A stretch of 47,274 nucleotides of DNA, from contig JAAEQB010000004.1 in assembly GCA_024231975.1 (NCBI GenBank), forward strand, positions 1-47,274, written 5' to 3'. Below are positions 16,376 through 24,813 of this stretch, piece by piece; the first letter of the stretch is position 1, and each line of letters opens with the position of its first letter. The notes below the pieces were generated by a model. It was not told where the DNA came from. It was given only the letters and a program-made list of their open reading frames with translations, and made no database searches. Source of the stretch: Allobosea sp. (GTDB lineage Bacteria; Pseudomonadota; Alphaproteobacteria; Rhizobiales; Beijerinckiaceae). The position numbers and the translations under genes are program-made.

Positions 16376-18070
16376 TCAACCCGCCGCGCGCAGCGGCGGG
16401 TCGTTCTGCATGTCTTCCGGCAAGCTCAGCTCGGCCTTGCCGACCAGATGCCCCTGCAGATAGGTCACGCCCCAGTCGCACAGCATCGAGGCCTGCAGCT
16501 CGTCGTCGACCCATTCGGCGACCGTCTCGACGCCGAGATGATGCGCCAGTTCGAGCAAGGTCCGCACGAAGAAGCGGTCATCGGTCGAACGCCGCAGGTT
16601 CTGCGTGAAGGCGCCATCGAGCTTGAGGATGTCGATCGGGAAGGCGCGCAGATGCCGCAGCGAGGTATGGCCCGCGCCGAAATCGTCGATCGCGACCCGG
16701 GCACCGCGCTGCTTGATCCTCGTCAGCAGCTTGGCCATCCGGCCGGGATCCTCGATCGTCGCCGTCTCCGTGACCTCGACGATCAGACGCTTCGCCGCGA
16801 TCGGGTTCGCCCGGGCGCTCGCCTCGAAGCCGTCGATCCAGTCCGCTTCCGCCAGCGTGCGCGGCGAGACGTTGATCGACAGCACCGCATCCTGCCGTTC
16901 CGCCAGATGCGTCATGGCGAGCTCGAGCACGCGATGGTCGAACAGGTTGACCAGACCTCGCCTCTCGAGCAGCGGCACCAGCTCGGCTGCGGCGAGGAAG
17001 CCGCCCTGCGGGCGTTCGACTCGCAAGAGCGCCTCGTTGAAGGCCAGCGCCCGCCCCTTCGCAGCCACCACCGGCTGGAAGGCCAGCCTGACCTTGCGCT
17101 CGTTCAGCGCGGCGACAGCTTCGAGATCGAGCCGCGGCGCGGCGCCACTGGCTTCGGCCGCGGCAGGCCGGCGCGCGATCATGGCAGTGTCGAGCCCCGT
17201 GGCCTCGGCTCCGGCGAGCGCATTCTCGGCCGCCTTGACCAGCACCGAGCCATGGCGCGACAGGTCCGGGGCGATCGCGGCGCCGACGCGCAGCCGGGCC
17301 AGCGCGATCCCGCGTGAGGTCTCGACCGCCGAACGCGCCACCGCCTTGATGAAGCGCTGCGCCGCCGCCTCGATCTGGTTCGCCGGGCAGCCGCTGAGCA
17401 GGATGGCGAAACGGTTGCCGGAATAATGCATCAGCTGATCGCGCCGCCGCATCACCGAATGCAGGCGCTGGCGGACCTCCTCGATGATCTCCTCGGTGCC
17501 CTCATGGCCGAAATCGCTGTTGAGGCGCGCGAGCTCACCGATCGCCGCGATCAACACGACGACAGAGCGCTCCGCCGGAAGATGCTCGGCCAGGGCCTCG
17601 TCGACCCGCTCGACCAGCACATTGCGGTCGCAGAGATCGCTGTCGGTCGCAGAGAGCTCCTCCGGCCGCACCGCCCGCTCCAGCCTGAGCACGCCGCGTG
17701 CGCGGCTGGGGCGACCGTCGATCCCGGCGAACCAGCGCCCGGCATCCTCGATCCACATCTTGCGGCCGGCGAGATCGGCGGCATAGCGCGTGCGATAGAC
17801 CGCGCCGTCGCCGAAATCATGCCCGCCCGAGGAGAAGATCGCGTCGTAGCGGCTACGTCCGCTGCCCGGCTCGACCAGCCCGGCGAAGGACAGGCCGCGC
17901 TGCAGAACCTCGGCCGGCACCGGGCCCAGCACTTCGGCCGCATTCGGGCCCCAGCTCAGCGTGTCGCTGCTTATGTCCCAGCTATAGGCCACTTCACCGA
18001 TCGACGAGAGCAGGCTGCGCGGCTCGACGATCCTCTCGTCGCGGGAACCGAACAGGGACGGCGCAGACAT
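16376..18070 (-). CDS. PAS-GGDEF(degenerate)-EAL signalling protein
   Basis: 564-aa predicted cytosolic c-di-GMP protein. A PAS-like region (about 20-130: VAYSWDISSDTLSWGPNAAEVLG) is followed by a GGDEF domain (about 150-290) whose signature is SGNRF, so diguanylate cyclase activity is unlikely. The EAL domain (about 305-555) looks intact: EALLR, LSINVSPRTL, VEVTETATIED, DDFGAGHTSL, the Lys of DILKLDG, ETVAEWV and LQGHLVGKAE. Phosphodiesterase activity is therefore likely, perhaps tuned by the other two domains. ATG 18070 (MSAPSLFG) is used; the GTG further upstream is less likely. It is convergent with phaR, 38 bp apart, and monocistronic. Confidence 0.88.
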   Translation of the reverse strand: MSAPSLFGSRDERIVEPRSLLSSIGEVAYSWDISSDTLSWGPNAAEVLGPVPAEVLQRGLSFAGLVEPGSGRSRYDAIFSSGGHDFGDGAVYRTRYAADLAGRKMWIEDAGRWFAGIDGRPSRARGVLRLERAVRPEELSATDSDLCDRNVLVERVDEALAEHLPAERSVVVLIAAIGELARLNSDFGHEGTEEIIEEVRQRLHSVMRRRDQLMHYSGNRFAILLSGCPANQIEAAAQRFIKAVARSAVETSRGIALARLRVGAAIAPDLSRHGSVLVKAAENALAGAEATGLDTAMIARRPAAAEASGAAPRLDLEAVAALNERKVRLAFQPVVAAKGRALAFNEALLRVERPQGGFLAAAELVPLLERRGLVNLFDHRVLELAMTHLAERQDAVLSINVSPRTLAEADWIDGFEASARANPIAAKRLIVEVTETATIEDPGRMAKLLTRIKQRGARVAIDDFGAGHTSLRHLRAFPIDILKLDGAFTQNLRRSTDDRFFVRTLLELAHHLGVETVAEWVDDELQASMLCDWGVTYLQGHLVGKAELSLPEDMQNDPPLRAAG

Positions 18071-18219
18071 GGTGCGGCTGCCTCGGACCACGGGTTGGAG
18101 GACCGCCCCGTTCTGGTTGCGGAAGGGCTAAAAATTGTCCCGAAACGATGCAGGCGGCGGCGTTAACGGCCGGTTAAGGCCGGCGCCCGGATTGCAAGGA
18201 TTCGCTCCCGAACCCCCAG

Positions 18220-18456
18220 ATGTTCCGGAGCGGCACGATGGTCGAGGCACAATCGCCCCCTGAAGCAGCCTTCGCAGATCGAGAGCAGCCCTTGCCGCGC
18301 GTCCCCGCGGCCTTCCTCGTCCAGCTCGCCGCGAGCCAGGCCGGGATCGGCCCCTTCGCCGGCCGCGATCGCGAGACGCCCTTCATCGGCGCCCGCCGCT
18401 ATTATGAAGGAATGGCGCAGCGCCAGCCGCCGCGCAGGCTCCTGCACTCGGCCTGA
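18220..18456 (+). CDS. Small hypothetical protein
   Basis: 78-aa protein without a recognised domain. Its middle (VPAAFLVQLAASQAGIGPF) and end (RETPFIGARRYYEGM) resemble a widespread class of short Rhizobiales proteins that have an AxFVxQLIA core and a charged, Tyr-containing tail; this is a recollection, not a search result. There is no signal peptide or membrane segment. The start may be ATG 18220 or ATG 18238 (MVEAQSPP). A minus-strand frame over the same bases (18163-18447) looks less protein-like. The gene stands alone, convergent with rpmF. Confidence 0.55.
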   Translation: MFRSGTMVEAQSPPEAAFADREQPLPRVPAAFLVQLAASQAGIGPFAGRDRETPFIGARRYYEGMAQRQPPRRLLHSA

Positions 18457-18469
18457 GCGCTCAAACGCA

Positions 18470-18492
18470 AAAAGGCCGGCCTTTCGGCCGGC
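18470..18492 (-). terminator. Intrinsic terminator of rpmF
   Basis: On the minus strand GCCGGCC and GGCCGGC pair around a GAAA loop and are followed by TTTTTG. It lies between the convergent rpmF and the small hypothetical gene, 43 bp after the rpmF stop. Confidence 0.8.
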
Positions 18493-18535
18493 GCTCTTCG
18501 GTCTCGAAGACGAGGCCCCGCAAGGCCCTGCTGTA

Positions 18536-18721
18536 TCAGGCCTCGGTCTTGGCCTTCAGCACCTGACGGCCGCGATACATGCCGGACTTCAGGTCGATAT
18601 GGTGCGGACGGCGCAGCTCGCCCGAGTTCTTGTCTTCGATATAGGTGGGCTGCTTCAGCGCGTCGGCCGAGCGGCGCATGCCGCGCTTCGACGGCGAAGT
18701 CTTTCTCTTCGGAACGGCCAT
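18536..18721 (-). CDS. rpmF: 50S ribosomal protein L32
   Basis: 61-aa bL32 of the large ribosomal subunit. The conserved opening MAVPKRKTSPSKRGMRRSAD is complete, followed by LKQPTYIEDKNSGELRRPHH and a basic C-terminus (YRGRQVLKAKTEA). It has the alphaproteobacterial form without the four zinc-binding Cys found in some bL32 paralogues. It has its own terminator and is 90 bp downstream of mtgA on the same strand, so it may be co-transcribed with it or have its own promoter. Confidence 0.97.
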   Translation of the reverse strand: MAVPKRKTSPSKRGMRRSADALKQPTYIEDKNSGELRRPHHIDLKSGMYRGRQVLKAKTEA

Positions 18722-18811
18722 CGGTACTCTCCATCATGCCTTCGCGCGAGGCGGGGCATTTCACCCGCACCACTGTCGCGACGACGTCACATTCGTGATG
18801 AGGGCTGGCCT

Positions 18812-19585
18812 TTACACGCTCATGCGCGCTCTGGCTAGACCATGCAGCGGAAAAAATGGAGCCTGCGCCGCCGAAGCCGCCGGCAATGCACAGTTGGCGA
18901 GCGGGCCGAGCTGGTTCATCCGCCGTTGAACCCGCCCCGCTGCCGCCTGCAAGGCCCGGCTCGGCCGCGACGGGTTGCGCAGGATCGGGTTCGGCAGGGC
19001 GCCTGCGAGCCTGGCAGCCTCGGCCGGCGTCAGGCGCGAGGCCGGCTTGCCGAAATGGCGCTGGGCCGCCGCTTCCGCCCCGAAGACGCCATCGCCCCAT
19101 TCGGCAATGTTGAGATAGACCTCGATTACCCGCCGCTTCGGCCAGGCGAGGTCGATCGCCAAGGCGATCGGCAGCTCCAGCCCCTTGCGCAGATAGGAGC
19201 GGCCCGGCCAGAGGAAGAGGTTCTTGGCGGTCTGCATCGTCAGCGTCGAGGCGCCGCGGCTCGGCCCGTCCTCGTCCTGCAGCACGGCATTGAGCTCACC
19301 CCAGTCGACGCCCTTGTGCGAGCAGAAGCGCTGGTCCTCCGAGGCGATCACGGCGCGGATCAGATAGGGCGAGATCTGCGACAGCGGCACCCAGTCGCGC
19401 TCCACCGTGCGGAAAGTCAGCCAGCGGCCGAGCATCAGCGTCGAAGGCGGCGGCACGAAGCGGTAGAGCAGCAGCAGGGCCGCAAAGACGATCGCCAGCA
19501 CCAGCGCCAGCCGGGTCAGGGCACGGACGATCCGCCCCACGAGGCTCCCCCGTCGCGGAGCTGGATTGTCTGCCATCTGCGTCAT
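18812..19585 (-). CDS. mtgA: Monofunctional peptidoglycan glycosyltransferase
   Basis: 257-aa GT51 enzyme that polymerises lipid II into glycan strands. One N-terminal membrane anchor (about residues 20-45: ALTRLALVLAIVFAALLLLYRF) holds it in the inner membrane, with the catalytic domain outside. The GT51 motifs are present: AVIASEDQRFCSHKGVDW with the catalytic Glu, GASTLTMQTAKNLFLW, RKGLELPIALAIDLAWPKRRVIEVYLNIAEWGDGVFGAEAAAQRHFGK. There is no transpeptidase domain, which separates it from class A PBPs. ATG 19585 (MTQMAD) or 19576 may be the start. It is divergent from ispA. Confidence 0.95.
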   Translation of the reverse strand: MTQMADNPAPRRGSLVGRIVRALTRLALVLAIVFAALLLLYRFVPPPSTLMLGRWLTFRTVERDWVPLSQISPYLIRAVIASEDQRFCSHKGVDWGELNAVLQDEDGPSRGASTLTMQTAKNLFLWPGRSYLRKGLELPIALAIDLAWPKRRVIEVYLNIAEWGDGVFGAEAAAQRHFGKPASRLTPAEAARLAGALPNPILRNPSRPSRALQAAAGRVQRRMNQLGPLANCALPAASAAQAPFFPLHGLARARMSV

Positions 19586-19663
19586 GCCCCCACGCTTGAC
19601 GATTACGGCCGCCTCCGGCAAGCCCCGCGCCAAGTTTCGGCCAGCCAACGCGAGTGACGATTG

Positions 19664-20617
19664 ATGAGTTCCGTCGAACGGACCGCCCCCGCCGCGGCAC
19701 TGGCCAGCGCCTTGTCGGAGACGGCAGAAGCGATCGAAGCCCTGCTCGATACCCTGTTGCAGGACAAGTCCGAGGCCGGCGAGACCCATCGCCCTGCCCG
19801 GCTCCTCGCCGCGATGCGCCATGGCGCGCTCGGCGGCGGCAAGCGGCTGCGGCCCTTCCTCGTCGTCGAGACCGCCCGGCTTTTCGGCGTGCCGCCCGAG
19901 CAGGCGCTGCGCGCCGGCGCCGCCGTCGAGCTCGCCCATTGCTATTCGCTGGTTCATGACGACCTGCCGGCCATGGACGACGACGACACCCGCCGCGGCC
20001 GCCCGACCGTGCACAAGGCCTATGACGAGGCGACCGCGATCCTCGCCGGTGACGGCCTGCTGACCCTCGCCTTCGATGTGATCGCCGATCCCAGGACCCA
20101 TCCGGACGGCGAGACCCGCGCCGCGCTCATCCTGCTGTTTTCCCGCGCGCTCGGGCTCGGCGGCATGGTCGGCGGCCAGATGCTCGACCTTGCCGCCGAA
20201 GGGCGCTTTGCCGCGGATGGCGCGGCGGAGAAGCTCGACGAGGCGCAGATCCGGCGGATGCAGGCGATGAAGACCGGCGCGCTGCTCGCCGGCAGCGTGC
20301 TGATCGGTGCCCGCCTCGGCCAGGCCGATTCCCCGCGGATGGCGGCGCTGGAGCGCTACGGCAAGGCGCTCGGCGCCGCCTTCCAGGTCGCCGACGACAT
20401 CCTGGACGTCGAAGCCAGCCCCGAGCAGATGGGCAAGGCGACCGCCAAGGACGACGCCAAGGGCAAGGCGACGCTGGTCACCGCGCTGGGGCTCGACGTA
20501 GCCAAAGGCGAGCGCGACCGGCTGAGCGACGAGGCGATCGCGGCGCTTACCGGTTTCGGGCCGGAGGCGGCGATGCTGCGCGCGGCCGCGCAGTTCACCG
20601 CGCAGCGCAAGAGCTGA
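19664..20617 (+). CDS. ispA: Polyprenyl synthetase, farnesyl diphosphate synthase type
   Basis: 317-aa trans-prenyltransferase, most like farnesyl/geranylgeranyl diphosphate synthase, supplying C15-C20 precursors for quinones, hopanoids and undecaprenyl phosphate. It has GGGKRLRPFL, the first Asp-rich motif DDLPAMDDDDTRRGRPTVHK, the GQMLDL and KTGALLAGSV segments, and the second Asp-rich motif FQVADDILDVEA. The small residues before the first motif suggest a short-chain product, but product length cannot be fixed by reading. ATG 19664 (MSSVERT) is used. It ends next to a palindromic repeat and is convergent with kup. Confidence 0.92.
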   Translation: MSSVERTAPAAALASALSETAEAIEALLDTLLQDKSEAGETHRPARLLAAMRHGALGGGKRLRPFLVVETARLFGVPPEQALRAGAAVELAHCYSLVHDDLPAMDDDDTRRGRPTVHKAYDEATAILAGDGLLTLAFDVIADPRTHPDGETRAALILLFSRALGLGGMVGGQMLDLAAEGRFAADGAAEKLDEAQIRRMQAMKTGALLAGSVLIGARLGQADSPRMAALERYGKALGAAFQVADDILDVEASPEQMGKATAKDDAKGKATLVTALGLDVAKGERDRLSDEAIAALTGFGPEAAMLRAAAQFTAQRKS

Positions 20618-20620
20618 CGC

Positions 20621-20676
20621 CTAGAGACGGATTCACCGATCAACTTGCGGTGCAAGTTGATCGGAACGGGCTCTAG
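20621..20676. repeat. Composite palindromic element between ispA and kup
   Basis: An outer CTAGAG (20621-20626) pairs with CTCTAG (20671-20676). Inside it, CCGATCAACTTGC (20636-20648) and GCAAGTTGATCGG (20652-20664) form a 13-bp perfect stem with a GGT loop. It fills most of the 55-bp convergent gap. It resembles dispersed palindromes of Bosea/Methylobacterium-type genomes and may also act as a terminator, although it has no T run. Confidence 0.75.
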
Positions 20677-22658
20677 ACCGTTACCTGCGTGCCGACCTCG
20701 ACGACGCGGCCGGTCGGGATCTGGAAGAAGTTGGTGGCGTCGGTCGCGCTCTTGGTCAGGCCGATATAGAGATTGTCCTGCCAGATCGGCATGCCCGATT
20801 GCGGCGAGGGCTTGATCGAGCGGCGCGACAGGAAGAACGAGGTCGACATGATGTCGAACTTGAAGCCCTGCTTGCGCAGGATGGCCAGGCCCTTCGGCAC
20901 GTTCGGGCTCTCCATGTAGCCGTAGACCATCTCGACGCGCCAGAAATCGTCGGTGATGCGCGAGAGCCTGACGCGCTCGCTCTCGGCGACGCGCGGGGTG
21001 TCGGCGGAGCGCACGGTCAGGATCACGTTGCGCTCGTGCAGCACCTTGTTGTGCTTGAGGTTGTGCAGCAGCGAGGCCGGCGCCGTCTCCGGGTCGCTGG
21101 TCAGGAACACCGCCATGCCCTTGACCCGGTAGGGCGGGCTCTTGGTCAGCATGCCGACCAGCTCGAGCAGCGGCACGTCGGTCTTGCGGGTCTTGTCGAA
21201 CAGGATCTTGGTGCCGCGCACCCAGGTCCACATCAGCACGATCAGCGCGAAGGCGAACAGCACCGGGACATAGCCGCCGCTGAACAGCTTCAGGAGGTTC
21301 GCCGAGACGAAGGCGACGTCGATGATGAGGAAGGGCAGGATCACCGCCGCGGCGGTAGCCAATCCCCAGCGCCAGCCCTTCCAGATCACGATGAAGGCGA
21401 GCAGCGAATCGACCAGCATCGCCCCGAACACTGAGATGCCATAGGCGTGCGAGAGATTGGACGATGTCTTGAAGGTCCAGACCAGCAGCAGCACCGTGAA
21501 CAGCAGCAGCACGTTGATGCGCGGGATGTAGATCTGGCCCGAGGTGTGCTCGGAAGTGTGGCGGATCTCGAGGCGCGGCAGCAGTCCGAGCTGGATCGCC
21601 TGCCGGGTCAGCGAATAGGCCCCGGTGATCACCGCCTGGCTGGCGATGATGGTGGCGAGCGTCGCCATGATCACCAGCGGCAGGATCAGCGCCGGCGGCG
21701 CAAGCTTGTAGAACGGATTGTCGATCGCGGTCGGGTCGGACAGGATCAGCGCGCCCTGGCCGAGATAGTTGAGCCAGAGCGCCGGAAAGACCAGGAAGAT
21801 CCAGGCGCTGCGGATCGGCCCGCGGCCGAAATGGCCCATATCGGCATAGAGCGCCTCGGCGCCGGTCACCGCGAGGCAGACGCTGCCGAGCACGGCGAGC
21901 GACAACCCCGGATGGTCGAAAAAGAAGCGGACCCCATAATAGGGGTTGATCGAGGCGAAGACGCCGAGATCGTCGGAGATGTGGTAGATGCCGAGCCCGG
22001 CCAGCGTCAGGAACCAGATCGTCATGATCGGGCCGAAGAAATTGGCGACCTTGCCGGTGCCGCGGCTCTGCACCAGGAACAGCGCGATCAGGATCACCGA
22101 GGCGATGGTGATGACGTAGTCGTCGAACAGCGGCGTCACCAGCTTCAGGCCCTCGACCGCCGAGAGCACCGAGATCGCCGGCGTGATCACCGCATCGCCG
22201 TAGAACAGCGCAGCGCCGGCCATGCCGAGGAAGAGCACGATGCCGCCGCGCGTGCGTCCCAGCGCGCGCTGCGCCAGCGCGACCAGGGTCAGCGTGCCGC
22301 CCTCGCCGTTGTTGTCGGCCCGCAGCAGCAGCACGACATATTTCAGCGTCACCACGACGACCAGCGACCACAGGATCAGCGAGAGCACGCCGATCACCGC
22401 CGCACGCGGCAGCGGGCCGCTCAGGACGACCTCGGCGCCGCCGCCATGCCCGCCGGAAGCCGCGCCGGTCGCGGCCAGGATCGTTTCGCGCAACGCGTAG
22501 AGCGGGCTGGTGCCGATATCGCCGTAGACGACGCCGAGCGCCCCGAGCGCCAATGCGGCATAGCTCTGCGTGGAATGGCCGTTGCCGGCCGGCTCGTCGA
22601 GCCCGAAGCGATCCCCATCCGGCTTGGCGGCCGGCGGGTGCTGCTGGTCATGACCCAT
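20673..22658 (-). CDS. kup: Kup-family low-affinity potassium transporter
   Basis: 661-aa inner-membrane K+/H+ symporter of the KUP/HAK family. After a hydrophilic N-terminus (about 30 residues), the family signature ALALGALGVVYGDIGTSPLYALRE begins the first of about 12 membrane segments. LRADNNGEGGTLTLVALAQRAL and FYGDAVITPAISVLSAVEGL follow. The last 150 residues form the soluble domain characteristic of the family (RVKGMAVFLTSDP, VLHERNVILTVRS, GFKFDIMSTSFFLSRRSI). ATG 22658 (MGHDQQH) is used; the upstream TTG is unlikely. It stands alone between ispA and ispG. Confidence 0.96.
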   Translation of the reverse strand: MGHDQQHPPAAKPDGDRFGLDEPAGNGHSTQSYAALALGALGVVYGDIGTSPLYALRETILAATGAASGGHGGGAEVVLSGPLPRAAVIGVLSLILWSLVVVVTLKYVVLLLRADNNGEGGTLTLVALAQRALGRTRGGIVLFLGMAGAALFYGDAVITPAISVLSAVEGLKLVTPLFDDYVITIASVILIALFLVQSRGTGKVANFFGPIMTIWFLTLAGLGIYHISDDLGVFASINPYYGVRFFFDHPGLSLAVLGSVCLAVTGAEALYADMGHFGRGPIRSAWIFLVFPALWLNYLGQGALILSDPTAIDNPFYKLAPPALILPLVIMATLATIIASQAVITGAYSLTRQAIQLGLLPRLEIRHTSEHTSGQIYIPRINVLLLFTVLLLVWTFKTSSNLSHAYGISVFGAMLVDSLLAFIVIWKGWRWGLATAAAVILPFLIIDVAFVSANLLKLFSGGYVPVLFAFALIVLMWTWVRGTKILFDKTRKTDVPLLELVGMLTKSPPYRVKGMAVFLTSDPETAPASLLHNLKHNKVLHERNVILTVRSADTPRVAESERVRLSRITDDFWRVEMVYGYMESPNVPKGLAILRKQGFKFDIMSTSFFLSRRSIKPSPQSGMPIWQDNLYIGLTKSATDATNFFQIPTGRVVEVGTQVTV

Positions 22659-22734
22659 CAGGGCGCTCCGCGGGTGCTGCAATGCAGCGAAAGGCCGGGG
22701 CCTCTAGCACGGCATATCTGTCAGGCAAAGACGC

Positions 22735-22805
22735 TAGAGCATGTTCCGGCAGCAGGGCAGCCACTTTCACGCGCGCGCGCCGGAAATCGCTTCAAACGAT
22801 TGAAT
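22735..22805. repeat. Palindromic intergenic element upstream of kup
   Basis: The stretch begins CTAGAGCATGTTCCGGC, where TTCCGGC (22744-22750) pairs with GCCGGAA (22779-22785) over a 28-nt loop containing a (GC)n run. The CTAGAGCATGTTCC opening is recalled as a common start of Rhizobiales dispersed repeats. It lies between kup and ispG. Confidence 0.5.
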
Positions 22806-22817
22806 AATCGCCTGCGC

Positions 22818-24095
22818 CTATTCGGCCGCGGCAGCGCGGGCGCCATAGCGCCGCTCGACATAAGTCTCGACCATCGTCTTGAACTCGGCGGCGATCGACG
22901 GTCCGCGCAGGGTCGCGACCTTCTTGCCATCGACGAAGACCGGGGCGGTCGGCGCCTCGCCCGTGCCCGGCAGCGAGATGCCGATATCGGCATGCTTGGA
23001 TTCGCCGGGACCATTGACGATGCAGCCCATCACCGCGACGTTGAGCGCCTCGATGCCAGGATAGCGCGTCTTCCATTCAGGCATGGAGGTCGAGATCCAG
23101 CTCTGGATGTCCATCGCCAGTTCCTGGAACACCGTCGAGGTCGTCCGCCCACAGCCCGGGCAGGCCGCGACCAGCGGCACGAAGGCGCGAAAGCCCATCG
23201 TCTGCAGCAATTCCTGCGAGGCCTTGACCTCGAGCGTGCGATCGCCGCCCGGCTCCGGCGTCAGCGAGAAGCGGATGGTGTCGCCGATGCCGTCTTGCAG
23301 CAGCACGCCGAGGGCCGCCGAGGAGGCGACGAGGCCCTTCGAGCCCATGCCGGCCTCGGTCAGACCGAGATGGATGGCATAATCGCCGCGCTCAGCCAGC
23401 ATGCGGTAGACCGCGATCAGGTCCTGCACGCCCGAGACCTTGGCTGAGAGGATGATCTTGTCCTTCGACAGGCCGATCTCCTCGGCGCGCTGCGCCGAGA
23501 GCAGGGCCGACTGCACCATCGCCTCGCGCATCACAGCGCGCGCATCGAGCGGCTTCGGCGCAGCCGCGTTGATATCCATCAGCGAGGTCAGCAGTTCCTG
23601 GTCGAGCGAGCCCCAATTGGCGCCGATCCGCACGCTCTTGCCATGCTTGATCGCGAGCTCGACAATTTGACCGAACTGCCGGTCCTTCTTGTCCTTGAAG
23701 CCGACATTGCCGGGGTTGATCCGGTATTTCGCCAAGGCTTCGGCGCAGGCCGGGTGGTCGGTCAGCAGCTTGTGGCCGATATAGTGGAAGTCGCCGACCA
23801 GCGGCACGTCGATGCCGAGGATGTCGAGCCGCTCGCGGATATGCGGCACCGCCGCCGCCGCCTCGTCGCGGTCGACCGTGATGCGCACCAGCTCCGAGCC
23901 GGCCCGCGCCAATGCGGCGACCTGCCCGACCGTCGCCGGAATGTCGGCGGTGTCGGTATTGGTCATCGACTGCACCACGATCGGCGCGCCGCCCCCGACC
24001 TGCACATGGCCGACCATCACCGGCACGGTGCGCTTGCGCGGCGCCGGCGCGGCGTCGGGCCCTTCGGGCAGGCAGGTCAGCGGCTGGTCGCTCAT
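22818..24095 (-). CDS. ispG: 4-hydroxy-3-methylbut-2-enyl diphosphate synthase
   Basis: 425-aa [4Fe-4S] enzyme of the MEP isoprenoid pathway; it converts MEcPP to HMBPP. The N-terminal TIM-barrel part shows VGGGAPIVVQSMTNTDTADI, VPLVGDFHYIGHKLL and YRINPGNVG. The cluster ligands are in AACPGCGRTTST and, further on, VMGCIVNGPGESKHADIG. Length is right for the bacterial two-domain form without a plant insert. The electron donor in the cell is normally flavodoxin or ferredoxin. ATG 24095 is the family-like start. It is alone on the minus strand downstream of zur (67 bp), so co-transcription with zur is possible. Confidence 0.96.
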   Translation of the reverse strand: MSDQPLTCLPEGPDAAPAPRKRTVPVMVGHVQVGGGAPIVVQSMTNTDTADIPATVGQVAALARAGSELVRITVDRDEAAAAVPHIRERLDILGIDVPLVGDFHYIGHKLLTDHPACAEALAKYRINPGNVGFKDKKDRQFGQIVELAIKHGKSVRIGANWGSLDQELLTSLMDINAAAPKPLDARAVMREAMVQSALLSAQRAEEIGLSKDKIILSAKVSGVQDLIAVYRMLAERGDYAIHLGLTEAGMGSKGLVASSAALGVLLQDGIGDTIRFSLTPEPGGDRTLEVKASQELLQTMGFRAFVPLVAACPGCGRTTSTVFQELAMDIQSWISTSMPEWKTRYPGIEALNVAVMGCIVNGPGESKHADIGISLPGTGEAPTAPVFVDGKKVATLRGPSIAAEFKTMVETYVERRYGARAAAAE

Positions 24096-24162
24096 GGAAT
24101 GGTCCGGATCCTTTGCCGGCAGCGGCTCGTCGCGGCTGCACTGCGCCGTTGCAGGATAATCG

Positions 24163-24696
24163 TCAAGCTGCGGCAGCGTCGCGACAATGCTCGCAGCGGC
24201 CGACGATCTCGACGACCTGGTACGAGGTCTGGAAGTGCCGGCCTTCCGCCATGCCCCGGATCGCCTGGCGCATCGCGGGGGAAGCGTCCTCGTCGACGCC
24301 GCCGCAGATTTCGCAGATCAGGAAGGCGACCGCCTCGTTGGCGCCATGGCCGTGCGGGCAGGCGATGAAGGCATTGCGTGAGCTGAGGCGATGCACGAAG
24401 CCCTGTTCGACCAGGAAGTCGAGCGCCCGGTAGATCGAGATCGGCGCGAGGCGACGCCCGCCCGGCGGCGAGATCCTGTCGGCGAGGTCATAGGCGCCGA
24501 CCGGCTTGTGGTCGGCATAGAGCGCCTCCAGAGCCTTGCGCCGGATCGGCGTCAGCCGCAGGCCGCGCTCGCGGCAGACCTTCTCGGCCCGCGCCAGTCC
24601 GGCGGCGGCATGACGCGAATGGTCGTGCGCATGCTGGCACAGACCATGCTCGTGATCGTGATGATGAGCGTCGCTTGCAGGCTGCATTTTCGTCAT
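24163..24696 (-). CDS. zur: Fur-family regulator, Zur-like, with His-rich N-terminus
   Basis: 177-aa Fur-superfamily repressor. The first 30 residues are very His-rich (HHHDHEHGLCQHAHDHSRH), as in Zur proteins of Rhizobiales. The winged helix follows (RLTPIRRKALEALYADHKPVGAYDLADRI...SIYRALDFLVEQGFVHRL). Structural zinc would be bound by CEICGG and CEHC near the C-terminus; the FIACPHGH loop supplies regulatory ligands. A role in zinc-responsive repression of uptake genes is inferred; no zinc transporter lies nearby. ATG 24696 (MTKMQPAS) is used, with ATG 24687 as alternative. It is divergent from bdhA across 117 bp. Confidence 0.88.
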   Translation of the reverse strand: MTKMQPASDAHHHDHEHGLCQHAHDHSRHAAAGLARAEKVCRERGLRLTPIRRKALEALYADHKPVGAYDLADRISPPGGRRLAPISIYRALDFLVEQGFVHRLSSRNAFIACPHGHGANEAVAFLICEICGGVDEDASPAMRQAIRGMAEGRHFQTSYQVVEIVGRCEHCRDAAAA

Positions 24697-24813
24697 GTTG
24701 CGTTGCAATAGCACATCGGGCACCGTCCTGGTGACCGACGCTCCCTCGCTGGCGCCCTGCCAGCCTCCGCCGGTAAGCTAAGCGTTCTCAGGCCAAATGT
24801 CAGGAGCCGCCCC

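Noticed and set aside
16381..16402. Hairpin CCCGCCGC/GCGGCGGG as a phaR terminator
   Set aside because: It lies within the last codons of the EAL gene and has no T run; possible but not supported.
18163..18447. 94-codon minus-strand frame over the small hypothetical gene
   Set aside because: Frame use looks worse than the plus-strand frame, and its start has no ribosome binding site.
22765..22785. Alternating (CG)n run near kup as a Z-DNA or regulatory signal
   Set aside because: It is the loop and stem part of a palindromic repeat; short CG runs are common at this base composition.
21447..23447. 666-codon plus-strand frame
   Set aside because: It is antisense to kup and ispG, which are certain; composition (Arg/Asp/His/Gln) is typical of shadow frames.
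24697..24813. Zur box between zur and bdhA
   Set aside because: I could not find a convincing TTATAA-type dyad; the TGTTGC/GCACA match is too weak.
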